Shown: positions 8,729 to 17,300, numbered from the stretch's first letter. The stretch is 53,298 nt of DNA from an uncultured Porphyromonas sp. (GCA_905372565.1 CAJPPK010000011.1:1-53298), one strand, 5' to 3'. Notes: generated by a model from the letters alone, not told the origin. A program made the numbers and translations.

Positions 8729-9496
8729 CTATTTGTTCCACTTCTTTGATCGCTTCATCTTGCGAGGATCATCCTCACTCGACAAACTAGGAGGGGCTAG
8801 AGGCTCCCTCGTTTTTGTTTCAAATGTACTACTTCTTCCGATAAGTAGCACAAACTCCCCTCTTGGCTCCTGCTTCGTGAAATGCTCGATGAGCTCAGCC
8901 AAGGACCCCCTTACAGCTTCCTCATGCAGTTTAGTAAGCTCGCGTACAGCTACTACAGGTGTGTCTAGAGAGGCATGCTCTGAGAGCTGGGTGAGTGTTT
9001 TGAGTAGACGATGCGGAGACTCATAGAGGATGACTGTCCGATCGCTTTTAGCTATCTCTTGAAGCTTCGTTTGACGACCTTTCTTTACGGGAAGGAAGCC
9101 TTCGAAGGTAAAACGGTCGGCAGGTAACCCCGAGATGACAAGGGCTGGTATGAGCGCTGTAGCCCCAGGGAGGCACTCTACCTCGATCCCTCGCTCAAGG
9201 CACGCTCGTACTAGTAGGTAGCCTGGATCAGAGATGGCTGGAGTACCCGCATCAGAGATAAGAGCTACCTCACCTTCAGCTTCGATCCTATCACATAGAC
9301 GCTCAAGGGCTTGATGTTCGTTGAACTTATGGTAGCTCTGCATCGGGCACCTTATTTCAAAGTGCTGAAGTAGGAGTCCAGAAGTTCGGGTATCCTCTGC
9401 AAGAATAAGAGAAACACTCTTCAGAACCTTTAGTGCCCGAAGAGTAATGTCTTCTAGGTTACCGATGGGAGTAGGGACAATGATCAGCTTAGGCAT
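8729..9496 (-). CDS. rsmI: 16S rRNA (cytidine(1402)-2'-O)-methyltransferase
   Basis: Methylates the ribose of C1402 in 16S rRNA using SAM. It is a tetrapyrrole-methylase-fold protein with the family signatures VPTPIGNLEDITLRAL at the N-terminus, AEDTRTSGLLL near 33, SDAGTPAISDPG near 81-92 and YESPHRLLKTL near 160. At 255 residues it is slightly shorter than E. coli RsmI and ends in a basic tail. It sits 12 bp from the upstream glycosyltransferase in a minus-strand operon. A divergent second member of the same fold is encoded at 30128-30844. Confidence 0.93.
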   Translation of the reverse strand: MPKLIIVPTPIGNLEDITLRALKVLKSVSLILAEDTRTSGLLLQHFEIRCPMQSYHKFNEHQALERLCDRIEAEGEVALISDAGTPAISDPGYLLVRACLERGIEVECLPGATALIPALVISGLPADRFTFEGFLPVKKGRQTKLQEIAKSDRTVILYESPHRLLKTLTQLSEHASLDTPVVAVRELTKLHEEAVRGSLAELIEHFTKQEPRGEFVLLIGRSSTFETKTREPLAPPSLSSEDDPRKMKRSKKWNK

Positions 9497-9508
9497 GGGA
9501 AGAGCTAG

Positions 9509-10642
9509 CTACTTTGAGGTACGTTGACCTTGCTTTTCTTTGATGAGTTCATTGAAGAGTTCTTCCCAGCGGTGCATAATGGTGTCAGGAGAGAAGAGGG
9601 CAGAGCGCTCACGCGCTTTCTTGCCCATAGCTTTACGGAGAGGCTCATCTTCAATTAGTCGGATAATCCCCTCTGCAAGTCGCTTATAGTCTTGTTTCTC
9701 TTCGATGAGTAGACCTGTTTCTCCATCCACGATAATATCTCGTGGGCCACACTCACACGCATAGGCTACAATGGGTAAACCGCAGGCCTGGGCTTCCAGT
9801 AAAAACATAGGCATCCCCTCGTGACGAGAACTTAGAGCACAGATTGAAGCCCCCATGTACTCCTTCTCCATATCCTTCGTCTCAAAATGAGTGACACAAT
9901 CTTTAAGATTGAGAGACTCGATAGTAGAATCTAGGTTATGGAGACCTTGTCCGCAGATCTTGAGTTGCCAATCTGGATGTTTGCTGTGGACGATAGACCA
10001 GGCTTCTAGGAGGTTTTCGAAGTTTTTCTGTTCACCATAACGACCTACAGCGATGACTACCTTTTCGTCAAGTCCTGCAGTTTCCTTTGGTTCGAAGGTG
10101 TTCGCATTTGGAATACTAATTTTTCGCACTATAGGCCAATTAGGAAGATCTTCTTCCGTTAGTACGACAAAGCGATCGAAGAGGCGTAGGAATATTCTAT
10201 CAAACCAGTTATGTAGCTTTCCAAGAACTCCAGGACGAGAGAAATCCCATGTATAGCGACCTCCATGTGCTTCGACGATCTTCGCACTGCCATCTTTGAT
10301 GAATGGGAGGAAGTAGATCTCCTTGCTATACATAGCTACAACAATGTCTGGTTGGATCTCTTTAAGTCGTTTTTTTAGTAAACGTCGGTGTCGAAGAGTA
10401 AACTTTAGGAGTCGCTTTGCTTTTGGGTAGAGCGATAAGGAATCAGCTCCCATATACCCAACTGAAAAATCCTCTTGTTTAACACGGGGATCAATAGGAT
10501 AAAATGGAGCTTCTCCAATCTGATCAGCAGTCAGGATGTAGACCTCGTTTCCCTTCTCGGCCCAGTAGTTGACCTTGTTAGCGAGGACGCGAGTCTGCCC
10601 GCCTGGAAACCATGTATTATTGATGATGTAGACAATCTTCAT
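9509..10642 (-). CDS. Glycosyltransferase family 4, copy 1
   Basis: GT-B glycosyltransferase of the GT4 type, a retaining enzyme that moves a sugar from an NDP-sugar to a glycan acceptor. The N-terminal Rossmann half starts MKIVYIINNTWFPGGQTRVL. The donor half shows AVGRYGEQKNFENLLEAW and the E-x7-E motif in HEGMPMFLLEAQACGLPIV. There is no membrane segment, so it is cytoplasmic or peripheral. It is a paralogue of the next upstream gene, only 4 bp away: both have a (Y/F)PIDPRV block near residue 70 and the same C-terminal layout, suggesting tandem duplication. Substrate and glycan are unknown; surface polysaccharide or LPS is the usual role. By eye the DNA here is richer in A+T than the flanking housekeeping genes. 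Confidence 0.85.
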   Translation of the reverse strand: MKIVYIINNTWFPGGQTRVLANKVNYWAEKGNEVYILTADQIGEAPFYPIDPRVKQEDFSVGYMGADSLSLYPKAKRLLKFTLRHRRLLKKRLKEIQPDIVVAMYSKEIYFLPFIKDGSAKIVEAHGGRYTWDFSRPGVLGKLHNWFDRIFLRLFDRFVVLTEEDLPNWPIVRKISIPNANTFEPKETAGLDEKVVIAVGRYGEQKNFENLLEAWSIVHSKHPDWQLKICGQGLHNLDSTIESLNLKDCVTHFETKDMEKEYMGASICALSSRHEGMPMFLLEAQACGLPIVAYACECGPRDIIVDGETGLLIEEKQDYKRLAEGIIRLIEDEPLRKAMGKKARERSALFSPDTIMHRWEELFNELIKEKQGQRTSK

Positions 10643-10646
10643 CTTA

Positions 10647-11783
10647 TTATTCTTGAGAGAGTGTAGTAAAGAGATTTACCCAGCGTTCCATAATGGAAGT
10701 TTCTTCGTATCGTTGAGAGGCAAAAATGGCTGCTTTACTCATCTGAACTCGGAGATCTTCATTAGACATGAGCGTTTGCAATCGCTCCTGAAATGCCTTG
10801 TGATCATAAGGTGGAACTAAATAGCCATCTACACCATCAGAGACAATGTCCTTCGGCCCACTAGGACAAGCATAGGATACAATAGGTAACCCCGAAGCTT
10901 GTGCTTCAAGGAGTACCATAGGGAGCCCCTCAAAGTGTGAGGTCATAACGTAGATAGAAGATTCTCGATAGGCTTCCTCCATGTTAGAAACTGCACCTTC
11001 AAACACTACTTGAGAGGAGATGCCGAGATCTTGCGCTTGCCGTTTTAGTCCATCTAGCATCCAGCCTGATCCATAAATATGAAGACTCCAGTCCGGATAA
11101 CTTGAAGCTGTTTTTGCCCAAATTTGGAGAAGGTCAGAGAAGTTTTTTTGGTACTCCATTCTCCCAACGGCTATGAGACGCTTGTTTGCACATTTTGCAG
11201 GAGTGTGTGTGGTAAACGGGAGTGCATTAGGGATAACAGCGACCTGTGCTTTCCCTTGCCATAGAGGCCACTCTTCTTCAGTGAGAATGACAAAACGATC
11301 ATAACGAGAGGCTAAGCCTTCTTGCCCTTTCATCCGCCATTTTCCGAAGAATCTGCGAAGAGTAGCATCTTTCGGATACATTAACACCGGAGTAAACTTG
11401 GAAGAGTGGGATTCAAGTATTTTCTTGCTCCCATCTTGAAGATCCGGAAGGAACGTAGATTCGTGTCTCAAGACTGAGACTGTGATATCTGCATGTTCGC
11501 TTAGAAGGGCTTTTTGAAGGAGGCGACGATGATGTGGTCGAAGTTTGTGAGTCTCCCAGTATCGCTTCCAGGTAGGTAGTTCGTCAAATTGATCGTAGTT
11601 AAGACCAAGATCAATTCTATTTACTCGTGGATCAATAGGGAAGAAATCCGGGCGATTATTTTGATCCGTTGTAATAATTGTAGCCTCTATACCATGTGCT
11701 ACAAGGTAGTTTACTTTTCCTGCAAGTACACGTTCGATACCTCCAGATTTATACATCCCTGAAATACAGTAGACGACCTTCAT
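10647..11783 (-). CDS. Glycosyltransferase family 4, copy 2
   Basis: 378-residue GT-B enzyme, paralogue of the gene at 9509. It starts MKVVYCISGMYKSGGIERVL with the glycine-rich acceptor loop, has FFPIDPRVNRIDLG near residue 70, AVGRMEYQKNFSDLLQIW at the start of the donor domain and the E-x7-E motif in FEGLPMVLLEAQASGLPIV. It lies 9 bp after the TPR gene and 4 bp before copy 1. The two copies probably add successive sugars to one glycan. No other polysaccharide genes (transporter, polymerase) are near, so the acceptor cannot be inferred. Confidence 0.85.
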   Translation of the reverse strand: MKVVYCISGMYKSGGIERVLAGKVNYLVAHGIEATIITTDQNNRPDFFPIDPRVNRIDLGLNYDQFDELPTWKRYWETHKLRPHHRRLLQKALLSEHADITVSVLRHESTFLPDLQDGSKKILESHSSKFTPVLMYPKDATLRRFFGKWRMKGQEGLASRYDRFVILTEEEWPLWQGKAQVAVIPNALPFTTHTPAKCANKRLIAVGRMEYQKNFSDLLQIWAKTASSYPDWSLHIYGSGWMLDGLKRQAQDLGISSQVVFEGAVSNMEEAYRESSIYVMTSHFEGLPMVLLEAQASGLPIVSYACPSGPKDIVSDGVDGYLVPPYDHKAFQERLQTLMSNEDLRVQMSKAAIFASQRYEETSIMERWVNLFTTLSQE

Positions 11784-11792
11784 ATCTTTATC

Positions 11793-13763
11793 TTAATTAT
11801 TCATTCGTTTGATTAAACCATAGGCTTGGTAGAGTCCAAGTTCACCGGCACGGCTAAGATCACTTGTACCTTCTTTTATTTTCCCTTCGGAGTAGGAGAG
11901 CAGACCTCGATTGAAGTAGGCTTCTGCAAAATGTTTATTGAGAGAAATAGCTCGGTTATAATCAAAACGAGCTTGGGTGAAATCCCCAGCCTTGACGTAG
12001 AGGTTAGCCCGGTTATAATAAGCCTGGGCAAAGTCTGGTGCTAAACGAATAGTTTCATTTAGCTCACTAAGTGGGGTTATTTGGGGCTGTTTACTAGAAC
12101 GGGTGGGATTAACCTCGTTTATCCGTAGTAAGACTGAAGCGCGGACAAAGCGAGCGAGTGCAAAATCTGGCTTATTTTCTATTACTTGACTTAAGAGAAG
12201 ATTTGATTGATCAAGATCTTGTAAAAGGAATGTACTAACGCCCTTAAAGAAGAGATTGTCTACAGAGGTGGCTTGACCTTCCAATGTAGATAAGTATTTT
12301 TGGACTTGCTGTACTTCTTGCTGTGTGAGAGCTCCTCCAGCTTCCTTGAGTGTAAGTCGGAGACCTCCTAGTTGTGATTGTCGAAGATTGAAGCGCTCAA
12401 GCAGAGGGGAGAAATAGACCTGTGCTTGATTGCCATCCTTGTCGATGTCGGTGAAGTACGTCAATAGGAGATCTCCACGAGGGGTTCGTTGAGCTTGATC
12501 ATCCTGTACTCGTCCACGGATTAAACTACTATACTGCGAACGTTCGTTCCTGGGAAGAGCATCGGTCTCGATAAGCATATGATACTTTTCGATGGCCTCA
12601 TCTTTCTCGCTACGTGTCTGCGTGCTATTTTGAGCTTGACGAGCATTGTTCGCATTCATTTGATTTCGGTAGCGTTTGCTCGTCTGAAGATCATAAAGAT
12701 GAATTTGATCACGTGTAGCACCTTTAAGATCGCCTAGACGTTGGCGTACTTCGGCTCTAGCTGAGAATCCCGAAGCAAAGGCCGGATAGCGATTAAGTAC
12801 GACATTAAGATCTTTGAGGGCTGCATGATACTCATTGGTACGTAGATAGAGAAGCGCACGATTATATCGAGCGATGTAGAGGTTGCTATCCCGCTGGAGA
12901 AGCTTTGACCAGTCTTGAATGGCTAAGCGATATTCTCCGACTTGAGATCGTAGAAGCGCTCGGTTATTGAGAGCTACTCGCTCATTCGGGTCTAATCGTA
13001 GAGCTTCGCTATAGTCATTCATAGCTCCACGCAAATCTTTTTGGTGGTAGCGCAATATTGCTCGATTGACGTAGAGGTTTGCATCGCTTGCTCCTTGTGC
13101 TATTATCTGGTCGATAGTTTGTAGAGCTTGAGGATAGTTTTTTTGCTCAGAAGCGATTTGTGCCTGAAGTAAGAGGGCAGGCCTATAATGAGCGTCTAAG
13201 GAGAGTAGTGTGTCAATCACAAGCTGTGTGGCTACCGTATCTTTACGCTCTAGGGTTATTTGAGCGAGCACTCGATAGGCATCCTTATTCTTAGAGTCAA
13301 GAGAGAGTAATTCTCTTGCTGTCCTCTCGGCCACATCTAGTTGCTTGTCCTCTAGTAGGGCAATTGACAGGTTATAGAGCAAATTCTGATCCTTGGGAGA
13401 TAGTTTTAAACCCTTGAGGAAGTCTTCAGAGGCCTTGCGATATTCCTTCAAATTGAATCTGGCAATACCTCGTAGTAGATAAGCACGAGGGAAGATAGAA
13501 TTTCGCTCGAGAGCTAGTGAAGCATCCTCTTCCGCTCCCAAGTAATCATCAAGGCTAATCTTAGCTACGGCACGGTAGAAATAAGGCTCCGCCATCCATG
13601 GCCGAAGGCTTATGACTTGGTTGAAGTAGCCAAGAGAAACAATGTAATCCTGGAAGTGTATAGCATTCCTGCCGATGGCGATGGTCCGATCGACATCGAT
13701 CTGAGCTAATATGCTCAGGTGGCTAATGAGAAATGTGAGAATAAGCCTCGCGAGATACTTCAT
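11793..13763 (-). CDS. Exported tetratricopeptide-repeat protein
   Basis: 656 residues with a signal peptide (MKYLARLILTFLISHLSILA) and no lipobox. At least eight TPR units are visible: an N-terminal set from about residue 25 to 370 (for example AYLLRGIARFNLKEYRKASE and LYVNRAILRYHQKDLRGAMN) and a C-terminal set from about 505 to 640. A Gln/Asn/Arg-rich, less ordered stretch separates them. Such periplasmic TPR proteins act as scaffolds; no enzyme motif is present. It lies 38 bp after def and 9 bp before the glycosyltransferases in the same operon. Its partner is unknown. Confidence 0.8.
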   Translation of the reverse strand: MKYLARLILTFLISHLSILAQIDVDRTIAIGRNAIHFQDYIVSLGYFNQVISLRPWMAEPYFYRAVAKISLDDYLGAEEDASLALERNSIFPRAYLLRGIARFNLKEYRKASEDFLKGLKLSPKDQNLLYNLSIALLEDKQLDVAERTARELLSLDSKNKDAYRVLAQITLERKDTVATQLVIDTLLSLDAHYRPALLLQAQIASEQKNYPQALQTIDQIIAQGASDANLYVNRAILRYHQKDLRGAMNDYSEALRLDPNERVALNNRALLRSQVGEYRLAIQDWSKLLQRDSNLYIARYNRALLYLRTNEYHAALKDLNVVLNRYPAFASGFSARAEVRQRLGDLKGATRDQIHLYDLQTSKRYRNQMNANNARQAQNSTQTRSEKDEAIEKYHMLIETDALPRNERSQYSSLIRGRVQDDQAQRTPRGDLLLTYFTDIDKDGNQAQVYFSPLLERFNLRQSQLGGLRLTLKEAGGALTQQEVQQVQKYLSTLEGQATSVDNLFFKGVSTFLLQDLDQSNLLLSQVIENKPDFALARFVRASVLLRINEVNPTRSSKQPQITPLSELNETIRLAPDFAQAYYNRANLYVKAGDFTQARFDYNRAISLNKHFAEAYFNRGLLSYSEGKIKEGTSDLSRAGELGLYQAYGLIKRMNN

Positions 13764-13801
13764 TAATTCTGCGGAACTCTAGCTCCCGAAGGTAAACTAA
13801 T

Positions 13802-14368
13802 CTACTTTCTCTTCTGTGGAGCAGTCACTGTACGATAGTGAGCAGCTACTTTCCCCTTCTGTAAGTTTGTCAGTTTTCCCTTGATGAGTTGCTTTCGGAT
13901 AGCAGCTATCTGATCGGTGAAGAGAATTCCTTCGATATGGTCGTATTCATGCTGGATGACACGTGCCGCAAACCCAGAATAGGTCTCCGCATGAGGCTGG
14001 AAGTTCTCATCAAGGTATTCGATCGTGATGGTCGATGGACGAGTAACCTTCTCATGAATGCCAGGAATGCTTAGGCAACCCTCATTCTCAGCTTGAGATT
14101 CTTCGCTACGAGAGGTGATACGAGCATTGATGAACGTTTGCTTGAGTCCCTTACATTCGAGGAAGTCTTCTTTCATCGGATCTGCATCGATGACGAATAG
14201 GCGTATCGCTCGTCCGATCTGAGGTGCTGCTAGGCCAATGCCGTCTGAGAAGTACATTGTCTCCCACATATTGGATATGAGCTCAGAGAGACCTTCGTAC
14301 TCAGGAGTGATGTCAACTCCCATTTCACGTAGGACGGGGTGACCATATATGTATATAGGTAGCTTCAT
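13802..14368 (-). CDS. def: Peptide deformylase
   Basis: Removes the formyl group from the initiator Met of new proteins. All three signature motifs are present: GIGLAAPQIG (43-52), EGCLSIPG (96-103, metal-ligand Cys98) and QHEYDH (139-144, two His ligands and the catalytic Glu). The 188-residue length is typical of Bacteroidetes. It lies 32 bp downstream of ruvX on the same strand. The C-terminal 30 residues are basic (ending TAPQKRK) and extend past the minimal fold. Confidence 0.95.
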   Translation of the reverse strand: MKLPIYIYGHPVLREMGVDITPEYEGLSELISNMWETMYFSDGIGLAAPQIGRAIRLFVIDADPMKEDFLECKGLKQTFINARITSRSEESQAENEGCLSIPGIHEKVTRPSTITIEYLDENFQPHAETYSGFAARVIQHEYDHIEGILFTDQIAAIRKQLIKGKLTNLQKGKVAAHYRTVTAPQKRK

Positions 14369-14400
14369 AATTCTATTATTGATATGCTAAGTGTTTTGGA

Positions 14401-14844
14401 TCAGGGGAGAGTAAACGAGAGATTAAGTCCATCTCGACTCTCTAGATAGCTCTGAAGAATGATCACTGCGCTGACTTCATCGATAAGGCCTTTATCTTGC
14501 TCTCTGCGTCGCTTGCCGATGCCAGCCTCTCGTATCGTTCGCTGTGCTAGTCGTGAGGTGAAGCGTTCATCTTGGAAATCTATCGGGATGTTAGGGAGAG
14601 CCTGGCGAAGTCGTCCCACGAAAGGACGTATATACTTCATCGAATCGGACTCTTCGTTGTTCATTTGGCGAGGGTATCCCATGATGATGCGCTCTACGGG
14701 CTCTTTAGTGCAATAGTCTTGGATAAAGTCTAACAGTTGGTGAGTAGGGATACACCCTAATCCCCCTGGAGTAATCTGCAGAGTATCCGTGGTCGCTACT
14801 CCACAGCGCTTGCGTCCATAGTCAATGGCTAGTATTCTTCCCAT
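14401..14844 (-). CDS. ruvX: Holliday-junction-resolvase-like RuvX / pre-16S rRNA nuclease
   Basis: YqgF/RuvX family, RNase H fold. YqgF of E. coli processes the 5' end of 16S rRNA; some homologues resolve Holliday junctions. Visible blocks are LAIDYGRKRCGVATTD at residues 5-20 (catalytic Asp), DERFTSRLAQRTI (about 95) and DEVSAVIILQSYL (about 122), which supply the remaining acidic residues. 147 residues is a normal length. A -7 box (14855-14862) lies 11 bp before the start codon, so the message would have almost no leader. It is the first gene of the seven-gene minus-strand unit ending at 7763. Confidence 0.92.
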   Translation of the reverse strand: MGRILAIDYGRKRCGVATTDTLQITPGGLGCIPTHQLLDFIQDYCTKEPVERIIMGYPRQMNNEESDSMKYIRPFVGRLRQALPNIPIDFQDERFTSRLAQRTIREAGIGKRRREQDKGLIDEVSAVIILQSYLESRDGLNLSFTLP

Positions 14845-14854
14845 AAGCTATATG

Positions 14855-14862
14855 CAAAGATA
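14855..14862 (-). promoter_or_regulatory. -7 box of the ruvX operon
   Basis: TATCTTTG on the minus strand. Transcription would start only a few bases before the ruvX ATG, implying a leaderless or nearly leaderless message. No clear -33 box. Confidence 0.5.
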
Positions 14863-14950
14863 ACGAAAAGCCCTTGCATCTTATCGTGTTGTACCTAGGG
14901 TTCAGCTAGTTTGTGTTTTTGAAGGCTTAGTGGTCTCTGTGAGTGAAGTT

Positions 14951-15002
14951 GTTTATAAATGTTTATAAATGTTTGGTATTATGAAATCTTGCCGTATCTT
15001 TG
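14951..15002 (+). promoter_or_regulatory. Full promoter of small RNA copy 1 with 10-bp direct repeats
   Basis: -33 TTTG at 14972-14975, 19-bp spacer, -7 box TATCTTTG at 14995-15002. Just upstream, GTTTATAAAT is repeated in tandem (14951-14960 and 14961-14970), an A/T-rich stretch placed where an UP-like element or activator site would lie. Confidence 0.75.
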
Positions 15003-15008
15003 TAGTGT

Positions 15009-15080
15009 ATTTTTCATGGTATTAGATTTAAGGTTAACGTAGAGGATGGGTTGTCGGGAGACAGCCCATCCTTGTTTTAT
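15009..15080 (+). ncRNA. Small RNA gene, copy 1 (facing pair)
   Basis: A strong Bacteroidetes promoter ends at 15002. Seven bases later begins a 29-nt block (15010-15038, contains TTTTTCATGGTATTAG) found again in inverse orientation at 15476-15504. It is followed by an 11-bp hairpin (15044-15054 with 15061-15071, loop CGGGAG) and a T-rich run TTGTTTTA, as in an intrinsic terminator. The predicted RNA is about 72 nt. It could also encode a tiny peptide, MVLDLRLT, from 15016 to a TAG at 15042. Copy 2 extends that frame differently, so an RNA function is more likely. I cannot match it to a known family. Confidence 0.6.
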
Positions 15081-15434
15081 GCCTTTCCCTAGCTCCGAGA
15101 AGATTTAGGATGTTCTCTCTGGTTAGCATTGCTTGGGGATGCTCTTCCTTGTAGATAGCTCTCCTAACAGCAGCCTTAGTGATTCAGTGACATGATGCCT
15201 ACTTAATTATAGCCTTCTGCTAAAGTGGAGATGATGTAATTCCTAAAGAAATCTGATTCTTGTAAAGAGGTTGAGGAGGCAAGGGAAGATGTAAAGAGGG
15301 GAGGCTTCATACTTCTCAGTATGAGATGAAGTAGAGTGCTCTCGTGGATATAATTGGTCGATTGGCTTGTGGTAATCGCTGTTTTATCCCTATGCCTAGG
15401 GGAATTTAAGGAAGGGAAAAAATTTAGATCTTTA

Positions 15435-15505
15435 GAAGCAAAAGGGGGCTGTCTCCCGACACCCCCCTTTCCATTGTTAACCTTAAATCTAATACCATGA
15501 AAAAC
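15435..15505 (-). ncRNA. Small RNA gene, copy 2 (facing pair)
   Basis: Mirror image of copy 1 with its own promoter. The 29-nt block on the minus strand (15504 to 15476) is identical to copy 1 and again starts seven bases after the -7 box. It is followed by a hairpin (15444-15452 with 15459-15467, same CGGGAG loop, one mismatch) and the T-rich run TTTTGCTTCT. The promoters and the DNA between the copies differ, so what is conserved is precisely the transcribed part. Predicted RNA about 70 nt, directed toward copy 1. The roughly 350 bp between the copies shows nothing recognisable. Confidence 0.6.
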
Positions 15506-15511
15506 ACATTG

Positions 15512-15543
15512 CAAATATACGTTAATTATCTATACCCTCCAAA
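15512..15543 (-). promoter_or_regulatory. Full promoter of small RNA copy 2
   Basis: On the minus strand: -33 TTTG (15543-15540), 20-bp spacer, -7 TATATTTG (15519-15512). Confidence 0.75.
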
Positions 15544-15667
15544 TTGTTGGCAGGAATATTCTTGGATTAAGGTGTAACTTGTTGATATATAGTGCCTATT
15601 TGAGGGTAAAAAATCTTCTTGGATAGGAGAGGACTGTGTAAATCTGTGTAGAGAAAGAAGTAAAAGA

Positions 15668-15700
15668 AGAGGCGATCAGCAGTGGATGCTGACCGCCTCT
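15668..15700 (-). terminator. Terminator of the C1 peptidase gene
   Basis: AGGCGATCAGC pairs with GCTGACCGCCT (one G-T pair), followed on the minus strand by TCTTCTTTTACTTC. Confidence 0.7.
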
Positions 15701-15739
15701 TTGGTCTTCTTTAGCTCGGCCTAAGTCAAGCCGGAGGAA

Positions 15740-16948
15740 TTACTTGGTCTTGATGCCAAGCTTCTTTGCGATATCCTCTGGAATTGCGGAGCGATGTAGG
15801 ACGATGTTCATAGTCTTACCCTTGACAAAGTTGTAAGAAGCATACCAGTGTCCCTTGTATTCGCCGGTTTCACCCCAGGAATTCTTTACCATGAAGAACT
15901 TGCGACCGATCTGGTTCTTAGCAATACCATAGATGACCATACCGTGGTCGTCGGTCAGCTCAAAGTTATCGTATCCCTTCTGACGATACTCTTGTGTAGG
16001 ATCGATCTCGGGGACGTTAGCAGAGCGAATGAGCTTCTGTAGCAGGGTGTGACGCTCGCCACGGTTGAGCCCGACCCAACGAGCCTGGTCAGAACCCTTG
16101 GTCTCGATCTCTTCGACATCTGCTAGTACAGCGATACCATCACGTGTGAAGCCCTGTTCGCTGACGTCTGATCCCCAAGCGATGGTGTAACCCTTGTCGA
16201 TAGCATGCTCCATCGTACGCATTAGTTCGTCGATAGGAAGGTTGTAGGACTCTGCCCAGCGCCAGTTGTCTTCGATCTCGAGAGCGAACTTAGAGTAGAA
16301 AGGATGGTGCGTGAAGGAGGTCAGTGAGACGTAGTCATCAGCATTGAGCCCCAAGGCCTGAGCATAGCTCTTAGGCGTGTACTTCTTACCCTTGAAGGTG
16401 AATTCCTCGGGGAGCTTGCCGAGATACTGGTCGATGATCGACTCAAAGGCAGGATACCAAGCGGTAGAGAGCTTGCCATTAGGATTCGTGATGATGGCAT
16501 CGAGGAAGGCCTTGAGCCCTGCTTCCATCTCGCCATGCTGGTTCTTAGTCGTACCATAGTTGAGTCCTGGGAGGACGGAGCGAGGTACAGCACCATAGTT
16601 CTTCAGTACGTAGAGGACGTCATAGAATGAACCTCCTTGGGCGAAGTTGAGCTTGCCATGGAGGCGAACGTACTTGCGTCCCTTGTCACGGTAGGTGTGG
16701 CTGACGACGAACATCTCAGAGAGGTCGTAGTCTCCCTTACCTGTGCGGATAAGTTCGTCCTCGAGGAAGCTCTGACCAGAGTACGCCCAGCAGGTTCCGG
16801 AGTTTGCTTGGTTCTTGATAGAGGTGATTCGGGCGTCCTTAACGGTCGTGAATACGTTAGGCTCGTTAGCGTCCTTCGTCGCTGGAGTTTGGGCAGAGAG
16901 GGACGAGGTGAGCCCTGCCAATGCCATGATGGCGATCAGTTTCTTCAT
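15740..16948 (-). CDS. Secreted C1-family cysteine peptidase (aminopeptidase C / bleomycin hydrolase-like)
   Basis: Papain-fold peptidase with an N-terminal signal peptide (MKKLIAIMALAGLTSSLSAQ). The catalytic triad is visible: Cys53 in NSGTCWAYSG, His in DDHGMVIYGIAKN (about 343) and Asn in MVKNSWGE (about 362). The spacing and overall layout follow the bleomycin hydrolase/PepC branch (about 400 residues) rather than short papains. Cytoplasmic PepC lacks a signal peptide, so this member acts in the periplasm or outside the cell, probably in peptide nutrition. It is a single gene with its own -7 box (17033-17040) and terminator. Confidence 0.88.
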   Translation of the reverse strand: MKKLIAIMALAGLTSSLSAQTPATKDANEPNVFTTVKDARITSIKNQANSGTCWAYSGQSFLEDELIRTGKGDYDLSEMFVVSHTYRDKGRKYVRLHGKLNFAQGGSFYDVLYVLKNYGAVPRSVLPGLNYGTTKNQHGEMEAGLKAFLDAIITNPNGKLSTAWYPAFESIIDQYLGKLPEEFTFKGKKYTPKSYAQALGLNADDYVSLTSFTHHPFYSKFALEIEDNWRWAESYNLPIDELMRTMEHAIDKGYTIAWGSDVSEQGFTRDGIAVLADVEEIETKGSDQARWVGLNRGERHTLLQKLIRSANVPEIDPTQEYRQKGYDNFELTDDHGMVIYGIAKNQIGRKFFMVKNSWGETGEYKGHWYASYNFVKGKTMNIVLHRSAIPEDIAKKLGIKTK

Positions 16949-17032
16949 CTCAGATTAGTAACTATAGTGATGATGGATATGGATAGGTCTCGGGAGGATG
17001 CGATGGCATATTCCCGATGCCCATTGTTTACT

Positions 17033-17040
17033 CAAAGATA
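17033..17040 (-). promoter_or_regulatory. -7 box of the C1 peptidase gene
   Basis: TATCTTTG on the minus strand, 85 bp before the start codon; a CTTG that could serve as a weak -33 lies 18 bp upstream. Confidence 0.5.
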
Positions 17041-17212
17041 CACATTTCTCGCTGATCCCAAGGGCTAGGGGATTTTCGCTGTCTATAAGTCTTGGAGGAG
17101 AGGGAATGAAGTCTTCCAGAAGGGAGCGAGATAAGATCGAAGTGATAACTCGAAGCCAAGGAGGATAGGCCGATAGGCTCGTTCTCCATGGCTGGCCAAG
17201 CGAGGTGGACAG

Positions 17213-17300
17213 AAAGGCTAAGGTTTGTCTCGATAAAGGCTATGCTTTGTGCGAGGAGAGCTCTACCTTTTCGGAGAGAAAGCTATATCCTTACTAGCTG
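17213..17300. repeat. 22-bp intergenic array, AAAGGTATACCTTT-type
   Basis: Units begin at 17213 (AAAGGCTAAGGTTT), 17235 (AAAGGCTATGCTTT), 17257 (AGAGCTCTACCTTTT, one base longer in the core) and 17279 (AAAGCTATATCCTTA), in steps of 22. The array lies between the peptidase promoter and the pyrC terminator. The sequence from 17041 to 17212 and 17301 to 17400 shows no gene. Confidence 0.65.

Noticed and set aside
15010..15504. MITE with 29-bp terminal inverted repeats
   Set aside because: The repeats start at the predicted transcription start of two separate promoters and no target duplication is visible; kept only as the alternative to the RNA-gene reading.
15203..15514. A 103-codon minus-strand frame between and across the RNA pair
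   Set aside because: It runs through the promoter, 5' block and hairpin of RNA copy 2, and its protein resembles nothing; better explained by the RNA gene.
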